Source: Rutidosis leptorrhynchoides (taxonomy: Eukaryota; Streptophyta; Magnoliopsida; Asterales; Asteraceae). Taken from it: DNA of 64,000 nucleotides. The DNA is taken from positions 1,495,501 through 1,559,500 of the forward strand of contig NC_092341.1 of NCBI RefSeq assembly GCF_046630445.1. The letters are read 5' to 3'. The position numbers and the translations under genes are program-made. Under the pieces are notes generated by a model. It was not told the DNA's origin. It worked only from the letters and a program-made list of their open reading frames with translations, and ran no database searches. This document shows, in pieces, positions 32,739-44,667 of this stretch; positions within the stretch are counted from its first letter, which is position 1; every line of letters starts with the position of its first letter.

Positions 32739-35703
32739 TGTAAGTAACTGGGGGGTAAATAGTTACTTGATACGTTTTTAACACTTTTTCGATTGATCAC
32801 CAAATTCGATAAAGTATGATCAACCAATTCAACTCAAACTTGATGTGTGCGGTGTGTAAGTTCAAAATGATGAATAAAGTAATGTAAAGAACATAGACAC
32901 AAGAATTTATAGTGGTTCGGGTGGATGTTAACTAATCCACCTTAATCTACTCTCCGATTACACTAATCGGGAGTTCTTGCTTCACTAAGCACTTTTCTCC
33001 AAAACCGTTGGAGATCCGATTTACAAGTCTTCAACTTCTTTGATAGACAACAAACCTAATCTTTCTATCTCTTTGAAAGACCAACTCCAACCTAGATCAA
33101 CTTGTCTTCACCTTGGACAAGTATTAATCTCCAAATGAGATTAATCAACTTTCTAAGTACCTTTAAGGAAGTAGATCCCTAAGCTAGCCTATGCTTCTAC
33201 TAATTGAAGTTACAAGACTTATACACTTTGAAATGATAATCCTAAGACAATACTAGGACATACATTACACTAAGTAAACTCACAAGATAAATGGTTTTGA
33301 TTAGTAAGTTTACAACAACCCAATTCAATATCTCTAAGATCATAGAATCTTCTCTTGCTTGATCACATTTGAGTAGTAATTAATGCACTTGTGATCTCTG
33401 GAAATAACCTTTCAAATATGCAAGAGGGTCAACTTCAAATGCTCTTCAATGCTTGCCTTTTATAGTGGGATTCAAAAAATAGCCGTTGTCACACGGTTTC
33501 CAGCACGGTCGACCGTGGTTTGACCGTGCGTGCTCCAGTACAAAATATGTATCTGTTGTATGAACGTTTGACTCAGATTTGAACACCATGTTTTGGAACC
33601 TTTACTCCATCTAGCACCTGCAAAAGAAACCCAACATCCTATACAAGTACTATATGCATTAAGTGTGTGAAATTTGATCTTATTGAGTGAAAGTGACATA
33701 GCACTCCAAGAGTGGTAAACCCAACATTCTTGGAGAAGTGTCTTGATTGATATTTTGAGAAATTTCAGTTTGGTCAAGACTTAGTTAGTCACATTAATGC
33801 ATTTGGTTCAATCCTAAAGACTAGTCAATATGTCATTAACTTCCTAGTTTTAATTAACCACAAGTCATATTCATTTCAAGATTAAATAGAGATTAATTAA
33901 ATGATGTCTTTCTAAGATAATCACTAAGTGTGTAAAGACATCAATGTCAAGTCATACATGGATAAGTAATCACAACTAGGGATGGCAAAATGACCCGTAC
34001 CATTGGGTAAACCTGAAACCCGTTATAATTGGGCCGGGTCTGACCCGAGCCCGTCGGGTCATGGACCGGGTATGGGGAAGGTTACAAAAAAATTTCCGGG
34101 TTTGGGTTCGGGTATGGTTTTAAGTACAAACCCGTTTACCGGACCCGCATACCCGTATACCCGGTTCGGAGAATTTTAATAATAATTTTTATGTAAAATT
34201 TTAGTATTAGAATTATATTGTTAATGTATGAAAGATTTCTCTTAATTGTTTTGAAAACGAGTATAATTTTATTCAATATAATCATATAAAACAAGTTTTC
34301 GAGATGTGATATTTTATATACTTTGTGTATTTGAGTATTTCATAAACTTTTCAATCAACTTTTTGTATATGATATTTTTATAATACTTTAAACATGAAGT
34401 AGTTAAATTATTTTTTGATATTTTGATTTGGTAACTTATTGAAAAATAGATGCAGAATGACTAATCGGGTATACCCGTTTACTCGTGAGGAAACCCGAAA
34501 CCCGATAGTATGTAAGTAAATGGGGACCCGACGGGTTTTGGTCTGGGTTTGGGGCGGGGTTTCTTAATCGGGTTCGGGTCCGGGACTACCTAAACCCGAC
34601 CCAAACCCGACCCGATGCCATCCCTAATCACAACTTGTTACTTACACAAGACTAAATAGACAATTGACCATTATTCCTTTGTGAACTATTTTACACTTAA
34701 TTTATTGGAGTAGACTAGCTAATTGAATTCTAGCATTCTAACTAGTAAGCACATAGCAAGCATATTAATCAAGTTGGAAAATTGATGAGTATTAAACATA
34801 TTAGCATGTAGCAAGTAATACTCACATATAGAAAGAGATAGTTATTCTAAAATCAATCATATAGATATTTGCACAACATTATAGTTTAAGCTTTTAGCAA
34901 GCTTACTTGTAATATAACATATTGCATGATTAATGTGTAAGCACACATTAATATCCAACACATGCATAAGGGAAGAGCAATCTCTAGTTGGAACTTGGTG
35001 ACCATCCTAAATGTATCTAAGTGTATTTTAGGATTACAAGTATTTACTAGTTACACTTAAAAGCATTGTTCTTCATTTAGCTTTAATTAATCACTAGGTC
35101 ATATTTACTTGAAATTAATATCCTAGTGACATTAGCTTAAGTGTGTTGGTATTTGGTGATCATACTAAAGATATCTAGATAAGTTTTAAGATCACAAGTT
35201 ATTGATTAACATTTATGTATTATGCCTAATCATGGTTAATGTGTCATTAAGATGTAATTAAGTATAATTAACCAAGATTAGTGTTTTTATGACCAAGACT
35301 CAATTGAGTATGATAAGGACATCTATTCTAAGCGTGTTGAACAAGGTTTCATGAATTATAAATGTCAGGAACTAGTCAAACTAAATTTGATCAAAAATGG
35401 TGCCAGAGAAAACTGCGGTCGCACTACGGTTGATCGTGGTGGCGACCGTGCAACTTGTTTTCAAAAAACTGCGTTGCAATTCAGTTTGGGCTTCTACGGC
35501 TGGGAATGCGGTCGACCGTACCTTGACCGTGTATTAAGTGTTGTTTGACTTGGTCATTTGCAAGATAAAGTAATGATTAGTGACCTTGCGTGTTTTATGT
35601 TAAGATGTCGGTCATCACTTATGCATATGTATGTGTCATCATCAAAACATATTCTTTGGTTAATCATCATACTTAACTTTGTCATTTAGTTTATTAACCA
35701 ACA
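32739..35703 (-). repeat. 3' LTR of copia-type element (with nested MITE)
   Basis: 2965 bp; without the 650-bp MITE and its 8-bp duplication it is 2307 bp, the same as the 5' LTR. Contains GC-rich GGTCGACCGTGG clusters at 33495-33532 and 35415-35532. Confidence 0.93.
33977..34626 (+). mobile_element. hAT-like MITE, intact 650-bp copy, TSD ATCACAAC
   Basis: TIRs TAGGGATGGCA and TGCCATCCCTA; the 8-bp duplication ATCACAAC is at 33969-33976 and 34627-34634. It is absent from the other LTR, which has a single AATCAAAAC at the site. No coding capacity. Same family as the split MITE at 32571/43085. Confidence 0.92.
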
Positions 35704-35722
35704 TTCTCCCCCTTTTTGATGA
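35704..35722 (-). other. Polypurine tract of copia-type element
   Basis: Minus strand ATCAAAAAGGGGGAGAA directly before TGTTGGTTAA. Confidence 0.85.
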
Positions 35723-36152
35723 TGACAAACATACAAGTGATGAGGGACATTTTGCTATAAATACGCAAGTGTTAACAATCACTTGTATCCATCTTTCTCC
35801 CCCTTTTGTCAAAGCAAAAAGGTAAGCTCCCCCTAGAACTATGCTCGCCCTTAGAGCAAAGTTCCCCCTTAATTGTGCATGATGGAAAATATTTATTAAA
35901 ACAAGCACACATTTTATTCATAGGAAACACTAAACATAGATAATTCATGTAGTACATTTCTCAAGTGAAATTTTACATGAATGTCATATAAGTTCAATCA
36001 TCATGATGAGAGGAGTGACCCTTTTCCTTGTCTTCAAGCCGGGACAATCTTCATCCGAGTTTTAGAATGTTTCCATGAATCACACTGTTTTGCCCTTGCG
36101 TTGGGAGAGAGTAAAAATTGAGCGGATTTTCAAGAGGAGGTTCTTGAACATG

Positions 36153-36920
36153 TTAGGTTGAGGCTCTGCATATCGGGTAGGAAGAGACTTGAGTGGAGTG
36201 ATGAAAAGGAGATGTCATTCCAACATATGTGAATAGTTTGGTCAGGTGAAGACCATATGGATGAGACATATGGGAATGTTGAGCTGCATGTTGCATTCTT
36301 GATGCCATGAAGTATGCAACATTTACTTTAGACGAGTTCAGAAGACACCATAAAAAGGTGATTTCATTGGCATCAAGTCGATCTAGTAATTCTCCTTTTC
36401 CATAAACATTTGCAGTAATGATCTGTTGCCAGAGATCATATGTTGATGCAAGATGTTTACAAAGAAATTCATCCTTTTTGATATATTCGGGTTTGAGTGT
36501 TCCATTGCGCAGAATGTCTAGAACACTGTCTCTTTTAACCCATTCAGGAAACTCATTAACTGAATTTGGTTTTAGAAAGAATGTTCGTCCTTCATTCGGA
36601 ACATCCATAATATTTCCAAATTCTTTAAGAGTTAATGAGTAACTTCTTCCATAAAGAGAAAATGAGATTTTCTCAATATTTTGTGAGAATTGATAATTCT
36701 CATAGAGTTCATTGATGTGAAGTGGATAAAGTGATCCTCTTAGGTTTAGAAAAGCATCCCACTTGATGCTTGAGAGATTTTCAAGAGAGTAGGCAGTTAT
36801 ATGATGTGTGGGGACTTCTCTTTCTTCAACAATAGACCTCATGTAATGAATTTTTGTTTGCAGAGAAATTTTTACAATAAGTGATGAGAGTGTGAGTTTG
36901 TTGGTTATCTTTATAGACAA
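36153..36920 (-). CDS. Plant-mobile-domain-like protein in copia-type element
   Basis: A 255-residue intact ORF on the element's sense strand. Recognisable blocks are LNLRGSLYPLHINELYENY, YSLTLKEFGNIMDVPNEGR and VAYFMASRMQ with HPYGLHLTKLF near the end. The layout resembles the putative plant transposon protein family often found inside LTR elements, related to plant mobile domains; the family call is from memory of its style, not a search. It is a paralogue of the broken gene at 37293-38341. The role is unknown; it may help the element capture host functions. No zinc finger or catalytic motif seen. Confidence 0.6.
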   Translation of the reverse strand: MSIKITNKLTLSSLIVKISLQTKIHYMRSIVEEREVPTHHITAYSLENLSSIKWDAFLNLRGSLYPLHINELYENYQFSQNIEKISFSLYGRSYSLTLKEFGNIMDVPNEGRTFFLKPNSVNEFPEWVKRDSVLDILRNGTLKPEYIKKDEFLCKHLASTYDLWQQIITANVYGKGELLDRLDANEITFLWCLLNSSKVNVAYFMASRMQHAAQHSHMSHPYGLHLTKLFTYVGMTSPFHHSTQVSSYPICRAST

Positions 36921-37292
36921 ATAATGAATGCTATCACTCTTTATTGATTTCTAGCAAATTTGATGGGGTAGGTGGAGGAATTAAAAGCTCTTTGGCTAAA
37001 ATGTCAATTTGCATTTTTGGAGTTTATTGATTATTGAGCTTGTGTAAGAGAGTTGGGACAAAATAATTGTGTCAGACATTCTGCGGTCGAATCACGGTCG
37101 ACCTTAGGGGCAGCCGTGTAAAAACGGAATTATCTTTTTACATGAGCATGTAAGAGAGAATAATTTAAACACATAATAAACATAGCATCCTAAATTGTTT
37201 TACACATAATCATTTATTACCAACATTCAAGAACTCACAATACACATAAAAGCATTTAACCAAGTTTTTCAACATTACTCTAAACACGTAAA
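36921..37292 (-). other. Spacer between the two paralogous genes
   Basis: About 370 bp without an ORF. Contains the GC-rich GCGGTCGAATCACGGTCGAC motif around 37083, of the same kind as in the LTRs of this element. Confidence 0.6.
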
Positions 37293-38341
37293 TTACGTCC
37301 TCCTGCATGAGATTGTCTTCACAAAATCCTTCAATGCCTTTTTGAACTTGGAGTGATTTTCACCAATTTCCTCTTCTCGCTTAAGAATTCTGTCAACTTT
37401 GGTTTCAAAGTTTGAGTTCATGAATTCTTGATACTCATGCAAGTTTGCTGCCTCATCTTCCACTTCTTCTTCATCAGATTCCTCCTCTGGTTGATAGTTT
37501 TCAATTTCATCTAGATCTTCTTGAAGATTTGATCTTCTTCCACGAGAGGTTTCTGGTAGATGGCCACTTCTAATGACTGTCAACTTGTTGATTGGTTCGA
37601 ATGAGGGTTGTTGAACGACGGGGTGAGAGAGTTTAAGATGGTTGAACAAACTGTTCAGATGCATTCCATATGGAAGAGATCTAGTTGATTCAGTCATTAA
37701 GTTGCTCATTCGGGATGCCATTAAAAAAGCCACATTGATCTCTTCATTGAGTTGAATTGCCCACATAACATAGATTTGAGTAACATGAATGTGAGAGTGG
37801 TTTCCTAGCCTGCAGTAGATATTGTGATCAATGATTTTGTTCAGAATATCAAGATCTGAAAAGATCCTTTCCTATTAATCCCTTAGATAGAATTTCGGAG
37901 TAATTGGTTTCAGGTTTGTAGAGAAGGGTTAATACATCAGTGGCTTGAATGAATTCAGGAAGATGTTCTAGCTTGTGTCTTCTGCTGTAGAACTCCCTTC
38001 CCTCGGTAGGTACACCCAGAGTTTCACCAAAGGTTTCAAGGGAGTATTCCCACCTTTTTTTTGTTGAGATGAAACCTCACAACCTTTGTTTCGGAGTTAA
38101 AACTGAAGTTAGCATAGAATTCTCTTATTAGTTCAGGATATACGGGTTCGTTGATTAGTACAAATGAAGCTAAATTTCTTTGGAATAACTTGTCGATTAT
38201 TTCAGGAAATGCTTCAATGTTGATAATCCTTCCTTCTGCGATTGTTCTTGTTTTAAGCCACTTCTTGTTGTAAAGTGTGCGTTTTCTTGCATCAGCTGGT
38301 GGGTTATATCTTTCTTCACCACCTCTTGATTGAGCATCCAT
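37293..38341 (-). pseudogene. Second plant-mobile-domain-like gene, frameshifted
   Basis: Begins MDAQSRGGEERYNPP at 38341. The first part (to 38036) has EPVYPELIREFYANFSF; a frame change then leads to YSLETFGETLGVPTEGREFY, and after a stop the last part (37766-37293) has VAFLMASRMSN and LPYGMHLNSLFNHL, an acidic Glu/Asp run and a basic end. Block by block it matches the gene at 36153-36920, so the element carries a tandem duplication of one gene; this upstream copy has at least one frameshift and one stop. Confidence 0.62.
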
Positions 38342-39272
38342 GGTTCTTGCTATTTTCTACACAATGATATGTCAAATTAATTCAGAGTGTATAATTCAAT
38401 TGTAGGCAACAAGTTTTGCAAACTTTAGTTATCATCAATACTTAGATGTTTTGATGTTAATGTTCTTCACATTTCCACTTCTTCATTAGTGTTAATGAGT
38501 TTGCAACTAGATTATGATTTTCACAAAGTTCATATGTGTTCTAGACTTTTAAGATCATCATTAACACATGTTTTGACATTTGACATCATCACACTCAATT
38601 TACAACAATGTCATTTATATCATATAAACAATGATTCTATGAAAATCTAACCTAGATGTATAATGAACCTTAGAATTGTTCAAGGTTAAATCAATGCATA
38701 GATAGGCATTACTACAATCATTTCTAAGTTGTTCTTCAAGAACAATTTTGATTGCTTGCATCAATTTGAGTTTTGATTCATTCTAGTTAGGGTTTCTTCA
38801 TAACCCTAATTCATTATACAAACACAATTGAATGCTAGGAAAGCAAAGATTAATCATACCGAAAGTAGAAATTGAGCTGGAAGGAATGCATGTTCTTCTT
38901 TGTGCGGTCGATCTCCTCAGCCGTATAGAGAGTGTGTGTTTTGAACTGAGTTTGAATGAAAAGAAAAGTGAGGATTTTATTTAATTTAAAACAGAATCAG
39001 ACCATGCACGGTCGAAGAACAGTGGACCGTGGTGTTAGTCGTGTGAGAAAATTCCAGACGTTTAAAATAGGAATCTGCGGTCGAGGCTGCGATCAGTCGT
39101 GATTAAGCCGTGGATTATTCTGATCACTAATTTCTTCACTTCTTCTTCTCTTGAGCACGTTTTGACGATTCTTAGGTTTTATAGAATACTTGAGGACAAA
39201 TTTTCTTTTCCTAACATTGAATGATCACATCCTCCCGATGTTTCATCATCAATGACACGTAATATACTATAT

Positions 39273-39368
<96 letters not shown>

Positions 39369-39534
39369 TACACAAAACACATCAATCTTGTATTTAGCAT
39401 GCAACACAAACACACAATCCTAATACAAGTAGACTTCCTTCAACAATCCTTTTAAAATTATTTTTCAAAAATAATTTTGCATTTGTATGAAAAACTTTTC
39501 ATTAATTTAAAGTCTTTTGAAAAGGTTATTCTCA
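38342..39534 (-). other. Non-coding part of copia-type element with (TA)n
   Basis: About 1.2 kb without supported genes. Holds a 90-bp TA tract (39275-39364) and GC-rich motifs TGCGGTCGATC (38900) and GCACGGTCGAAG (39006). Confidence 0.7.
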
Positions 39535-40600
39535 TTAGCATTTTGATAATTGGTTTTGATTGATTTTAAGGTTACCCAATCCTTGACTTATCCCTTCCAT
39601 TGAATTGCTAGCTTGGTCCATTTTTCCCATGTTCTCAATTCTCCTAATAATAGACAATGGACTTTGATTACATAATTTTTGTTTGCTAGAGTCGTGACAC
39701 ACATTTATTTCAAGTTTATCTTTTGATGAATCATAAATAGTCATCCTTTCAAGTTTTCTTTTCAAAGTGTTGTTTTTCATCAATTAAAACTTTATTAAGT
39801 TGTCTAACTTTGTGTAATTCTTTTTCTAAGAGTTTTACTTTGTCACGACTACTATCATACATAAATTTAATAGACTTTTAATCATCTAATAATTCTTCAT
39901 AATTAGAAGGCTAGAATACATGTACCTCATTGCAATCCATGCTTGAGACATCATCTTCTTTGAAGGGAGATTCAACCTCTTCTTCACTTTGACCACCTTG
40001 ATCCAAATCATTCCAAGAACCCATGAGGCAAAAATCTTCATTTTCATCCAAACCCTTTTCTTGAAAATCTCCAAGCTTCTTCAAATTCTTCCTTACCCCT
40101 TTACCCTTTAAACTCCTAGAGTTTTCTTCTTCTTGAGAGCATAGTGAATCCCAACATTCCATTGAACTTTCACATGATATTATCTTCATTCTTTCATCAC
40201 TAGAAAGAACTTCATGAAGTAGTGAAATAGCATCAAATTGTTTCAAAACTTCATTGTTTTGAAATGTTGACTTCACTAATCTTGAACTAGCTTGTGGAAC
40301 AAAGTCTCCTACTTTGATTATCCCCCACAAGTAGTAATCCTTAGATTTAAGATAATCTTCAAATATTTATTTCCACACATAAATATCTTCTTTATCAAAG
40401 ATTGGTGCTTCTTTCACCAATTCTTCCAAGTATCTCATAGTTTGAGTTGATCCGAGAATCGTTGACTCAAGTTTTGCATAAAACGAATTTTGACACTTCC
40501 AAAAATGTTTATAGGGCAATGATTTAAGCAAATGCTTTGATACCAATTGTAAGTAAATAGAGGGGGGGTGAATAGTTACTTGATACGTTTTTAACACTTT
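39535..40600 (-). pseudogene. Decayed copia-type gag
   Basis: Starts soon after the PBS. Translation in the joined open pieces shows APIFDKEDIYVWK, then YLKSKDYYLWGIIKVGDFVP and AISLLHEVLSSDERMKIIS, the hallmark blocks of plant copia gag N-terminal domains. The C-terminal half is acidic (SEEEVESPFKEDD) and then coiled-coil-like (LEKELHKVRQLNKVL). At least four stops or shifts interrupt it. No knuckle CCHC could be found. Confidence 0.72.
40532..40545 (-). other. Primer-binding site of copia-type element
   Basis: Minus strand TTGGTATCAAAGC, matching the initiator Met tRNA with a small deviation, right after the 5' LTR end TTACTTACA. Confidence 0.8.
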
Positions 40601-42853
40601 TTCGATTGATCACCAAATTCGATTAACTATGATCAACCAATTCAACTCAGACTTGATGTGTGCGGTGTGTATGTTCAAAATGATGAATAAAGTAATGTAA
40701 AGAACATAGACACAAGGATTTATAGTGGTTTGTGTGGATGTTAACTAATCCACCTTAATCTACTCCTCGATTACACTAATCGGGATTTCTTGCTTCACTA
40801 AGCACTTTTCTTCAAACCCGGTGGAGATCCGATTTACAAGTCTTCAACTTATTTGGTAGACAACAAACCTAATCTTTCTATCCCTTTGAAAGACCAACTT
40901 CAACCTAGATCAACTTGTCTTCACCTTGAACAAGTATTAATCTCCAAATGAGATTAATCAACTTTCTAAGTCCCTTTAAGGAAGTAGATCACTAAGCTAG
41001 CCTATGCTTCTACTAATTGAAGTTACAAGACTTATACACTTTGCAATGATAATCCTAAGACAATACTAGGACATACATTACACTAAGTAAACTCACAAGA
41101 TAAATGATTTTGATTAGTAAGTTTACAACAACCCAATTCTATATCTCTAAGATCATAGAATCTTCTCTTGCTTGATCACATTTGAGTAGTAATTAATACA
41201 CTTGTGATCTCTGGAAATAAGTCTTTGAAATATGCAAGAGGGTCAACTTCAAATGCTCTTCAATGCTTGCCTTTTATAGTGAGATTCAAAAAATAGCCGT
41301 TGTCACACGGTTGCCAGCAAGGTCGACCGTGGTTCGAGTGCTCCAGTCCAAAATATGTATCCGTTATATGAACGTTTGACTCAGATTTGAACACCACATT
41401 TTGGAACCTTTACTCCATCTAGCACCTGCAAAAGAAACCCAACATCCTATACAAGTACTATATGCATTAAGTGTGTGAGATTTGATCTTATTGAGTGAAA
41501 GTGACATAACACTCCAAGAGTGGTAAACCCAACATTCTTGGAGAAGTGTCTTGATTGATATTTTGAAAAATCTCAGTTTGGTCAAGACTTAGTTAGTCAC
41601 ATTAATTCATTTGGTTCAATCCTAAAGACTAGTCAATATGTCATTAACTTCCTAGTTTCAATTAACCACGAGTCATATTCATTTCAAGATTAAATAGAGA
41701 TTAATTGAATGATGTCTTTCTAAGATAATCACTAAGTGTGTAAAGACATCAATGTCAAGTCATACATGGATAAGTAATCAAAACTTGTTACTTAGACAAG
41801 ACCAAATAGACAATTGACCATTATTTCTTTGTGAACCATTTTACCCTTAATTTATTGGAGTAGACTAGTTAATTGAATTCTAGCATTCTAACTAGTAAGC
41901 ACATAGCAAGCATATTAATCAAGTTAGCAAATTGAGGAGTATTAAACACATTAGCAAGTAGCAAGTAATACTCACATATAGCAACAGATAGTTATTCTAA
42001 AATCAATCATATAAATATTTGCACAACATTATAGTTTAAGTTTTTAGCAAGCTTACTTGTAATATAACATATTGCATGATTAATGTGTAAGCACACATTA
42101 ATGTCCAACACATGCACAAGGGAAGAGCAATATCTAGTTGAGACTTGGTGACCATCCTAAATGTATCTAAGTGTATTTTAGGATTACAAGTCTTTAATAG
42201 TTACACTTGAACGCATTGTTCTTCATTTAGCTTTAATTAATCACTAAGTCATATTTACTTGAAATTAATATCCTAGTGACATTAGTTTAAGTGTGTTGGT
42301 ACTTGGTGATCATACTAAAGATATCTAGATAATTTTTAAGATCATAAGTTATTGATTAACACTTATGTGTTATGCCTAATCATGGTTAATTTGTTATTAA
42401 GATGTAATTAAGCGTAATTAACCAATATTTGTGTTTTTATGACCAAGACTCAATTGAGTATGGAAAGGACATCTATTCTAAGCGTGTTGAACAAGGTTTC
42501 ATGAATTATAGATATCGGGAACTAGTCAAACTAAATTTGGTCAAAAATGGTGACAGAGAAAACTGCGGTCGCACTACGGTTGACCGTGGTGGTGACCGTA
42601 CAACTCGTTTTCACAAAACTGCGTTGCAATTCAGTTTGAGCTTCTACGGCTGGGTATGCGGTCGACCGTACCTTGACGGTGTATTAAGTTTTGTTTGACT
42701 TAGTCATTTGCAAGATAAAGTATGGATTAGTGACCTTGCGTGTTTTATGTTAAGATGCCGGTCATCACTTATACGTATGTATGCGTCATCATCAAAACAT
42801 ATTCTTTGATTAATCATCATACTTAACTTTGTCGTTTAGTTCATTAACCAACA
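40547..42853 (-). repeat. 5' LTR of copia-type element (2307 bp)
   Basis: Minus strand TGTTGGTTAATG...TTACTTACA. Carries the GGTCGACCGTGG and CGGTTGACCGTGG clusters near 41323-41336 and 42565-42675. Confidence 0.93.
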
Positions 42854-43085
42854 ATATAATATACATATATTTTTGTATAATATATGTATATTTATTGATA
42901 ATAAGATATGTAAGATATACAATTATTCGTAAGTAAATGGGGACCCGAATACCCATAGGGATACCCATTTACCGGTTCGTTAGTTTGTAAATGGGGATCT
43001 TTCAGGTATGGGCCAGATTTGGGACAGATTTTCTTAATCGGGTTCGGAGCCGGGATTACCTATATCCAGTCTTATGCCATCCTTA
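42854..43085 (+). mobile_element. hAT-like MITE, right part (split copy)
   Basis: Continues the piece at 32571-32738 and ends with TIR TGCCATCCTTA at 43085, followed by GATCAAGT. Confidence 0.82.
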
Positions 43086-43093
43086 GATCAAGT

Positions 43094-43480
43094 GGGTGTC
43101 TTATGACCCCTACACTATTTGGGGGCCGGGCAGGACGCCCGCGCCCAGTGGATTTGTAATTTTCAGTGTAAAATTTTTGAGTTTTTCGATTTTGCCCCAA
43201 ATAGAAATTTTTTTTTTTTTTTTTTTTTTGCCTCAAAACCTACATATTTTGCCTTAAAACTTTTAAATTTTGCCCAAATTTCTCTAACTTTTGCCCCAAA
43301 ATATTCAAATTTTATCCAAAAATCTCTAGATTTTCTCCAAAAACCTCTATAATTTTCCTAGAAAACTCAATTTTTTGCCCCAAAACCTCCATATTTTGCC
43401 TAATAAAATTGCTACAGTTTTAAATTTTTTTTTGCCCTCAGGTAAAAAAAATCCTAGTTCCGCCACTGCTCGTCAATGAC
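43094..43480 (-). repeat. Unclassified repeat with TTTTGCCCCAAAA reiterations
   Basis: On the minus strand it opens GCAGTGGCGGAACTAGGATT near 43469, a start seen in many plant repeats, and ends in the GC-rich GGGCGCGGGCGTCCTGCCC near 43120. Between them TTTTGCCCCAAA-type units recur about ten times, and there is a 20-bp T run at 43210. No target duplication found. Confidence 0.5.
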
Positions 43481-43489
43481 CTTAATACC

Positions 43490-44340
43490 ATCGTTCAAAA
43501 AAAATTATGGATGGTGTGATGAGAGTGACCGGTTACACAATTGCTAATCCATTCAAACTCTGCTTGGTACGAGGTTACAATACGCGGTTTTTAGAGTTTG
43601 AAAAGTGTGGCTTGTTGGTTCTCATAGGTTGAAGGTTAAAATCGTAGTTCCAATTAGCTTGTATATTATGGCCAGGGACAGTCACCAAATGAGTCGATTG
43701 TTATGAAGATACTTGTACCAGCTTAATACCTCGCCTTGAAGTGAAAAGAGGAAAGACTAATGCACTAGTAACCCGTAATAGTATAGAAGGAAAATAAAGT
43801 ATTGCTCAACTTGAAAAAATCCAATCAAGAGGTGTTGTACCATTAAACTAAGATAAATGGATTTTTGGGGATTTGAGGGTGGTGTTATGCGAATTATTTT
43901 GAAACAAGGGGTTGACTCGTGTGGTGGCGTGGCCTTCCACGGGTGGTGTGGATATAGTAGGGTGCGACATGAGGTGTTTCGAGATCGACTCCAAGTGGGA
44001 TGTGGTGATTTCGACTGAGTAGTAGGTGATGAGTGAGGGCATTTTAGTGTTGGTTGCGTTAATGGTAGTGTTGATAGTGTTGTTAGAAATGAGTAGCTTT
44101 TGCATGGTTTCTAAGAGGGTGTTGAGAGAGTCTTCAAAGAATTGGTTAGCTTGACGAGAGGCATAATGAGTGTGTGCAATGAAAGCACCAAATGATACAA
44201 CCTCTTTTGACTATGTTAAACTCAAAAGAAGAGATGTGAAGTGACAAAGGACATGGTTGCTGAGTCATGGATTCGTGAAAGACTGCGTCATTATTTATTA
44301 TATTTATATTTATCATTAAAATATAATCAAAGGACATGGG
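43490..44340 (-). pseudogene. Ancient Ty3/gypsy gag, N-terminal part
   Basis: Minus-strand ORF 44105-43848 and its continuation give TLKSPKIHLS, a stop, then FNGTTPLDWIF, the start of a plant gypsy capsid domain. Downstream frames decay. Together with 31855-32079 and 22556-22961 it forms one gag in the correct order on the minus strand, now spread over more than 21 kb. Preceded by a PBS at 44653-44665. Confidence 0.6.
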
Positions 44341-44652
44341 TTGGAATGCGCAACAAGCAATTCCAGTGTCACTCGTTCACTATGCCACAGGTCCTCTACG
44401 AACTAACATTAAAAGTGGAAATCTTTCATCATCGAATAAAAGAAAACCAGTGAAGATTGCGATTTGCGAACCTCTCAAACACAACCGAAACTAAATAAAG
44501 ATCAACCAACAAAGCAGTGAAATAAAACCTAAACAAACAAGACGACTAACAAGTTAATAACAAACAAACCATCTAGACAGAAGCAAAACAAGAAACAAAC
44601 CGTAACCACAAACAAGATACCAACCGACAATACTCAACTGGAAACACAGGAC

Positions 44653-44665
44653 AAACGAAGCACCA
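44653..44665 (-). other. Primer-binding site of the ancient gypsy element
   Basis: Minus strand ATTGGTGCTTCGTT after ...AAAACA. The same TGGTGCTTTCATTGA-type site, better preserved, is used by the 4.3-kb element (53945-53960). Confidence 0.5.
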
Positions 44666-44667
44666 AT

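Larger units (their letters stand above)
32739..42853 (-). mobile_element. Non-autonomous Ty1/copia-type LTR element, 10.1 kb, TSD ATATA
   Basis: ATATA flanks both ends (32734-32738, 42854-42858). On the minus strand: 5' LTR 40547-42853, PBS, a decayed copia gag, two related plant-mobile-domain-like genes, PPT and 3' LTR 32739-35703. Neither RT, RNase H nor integrase is present. The AAAAAGGGGGAGAATGTTGG junction and the gag are of plant copia type. It inserted into a MITE. LTR divergence is a few percent by eye, so it is older than the 8.9-kb element. Confidence 0.88.
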
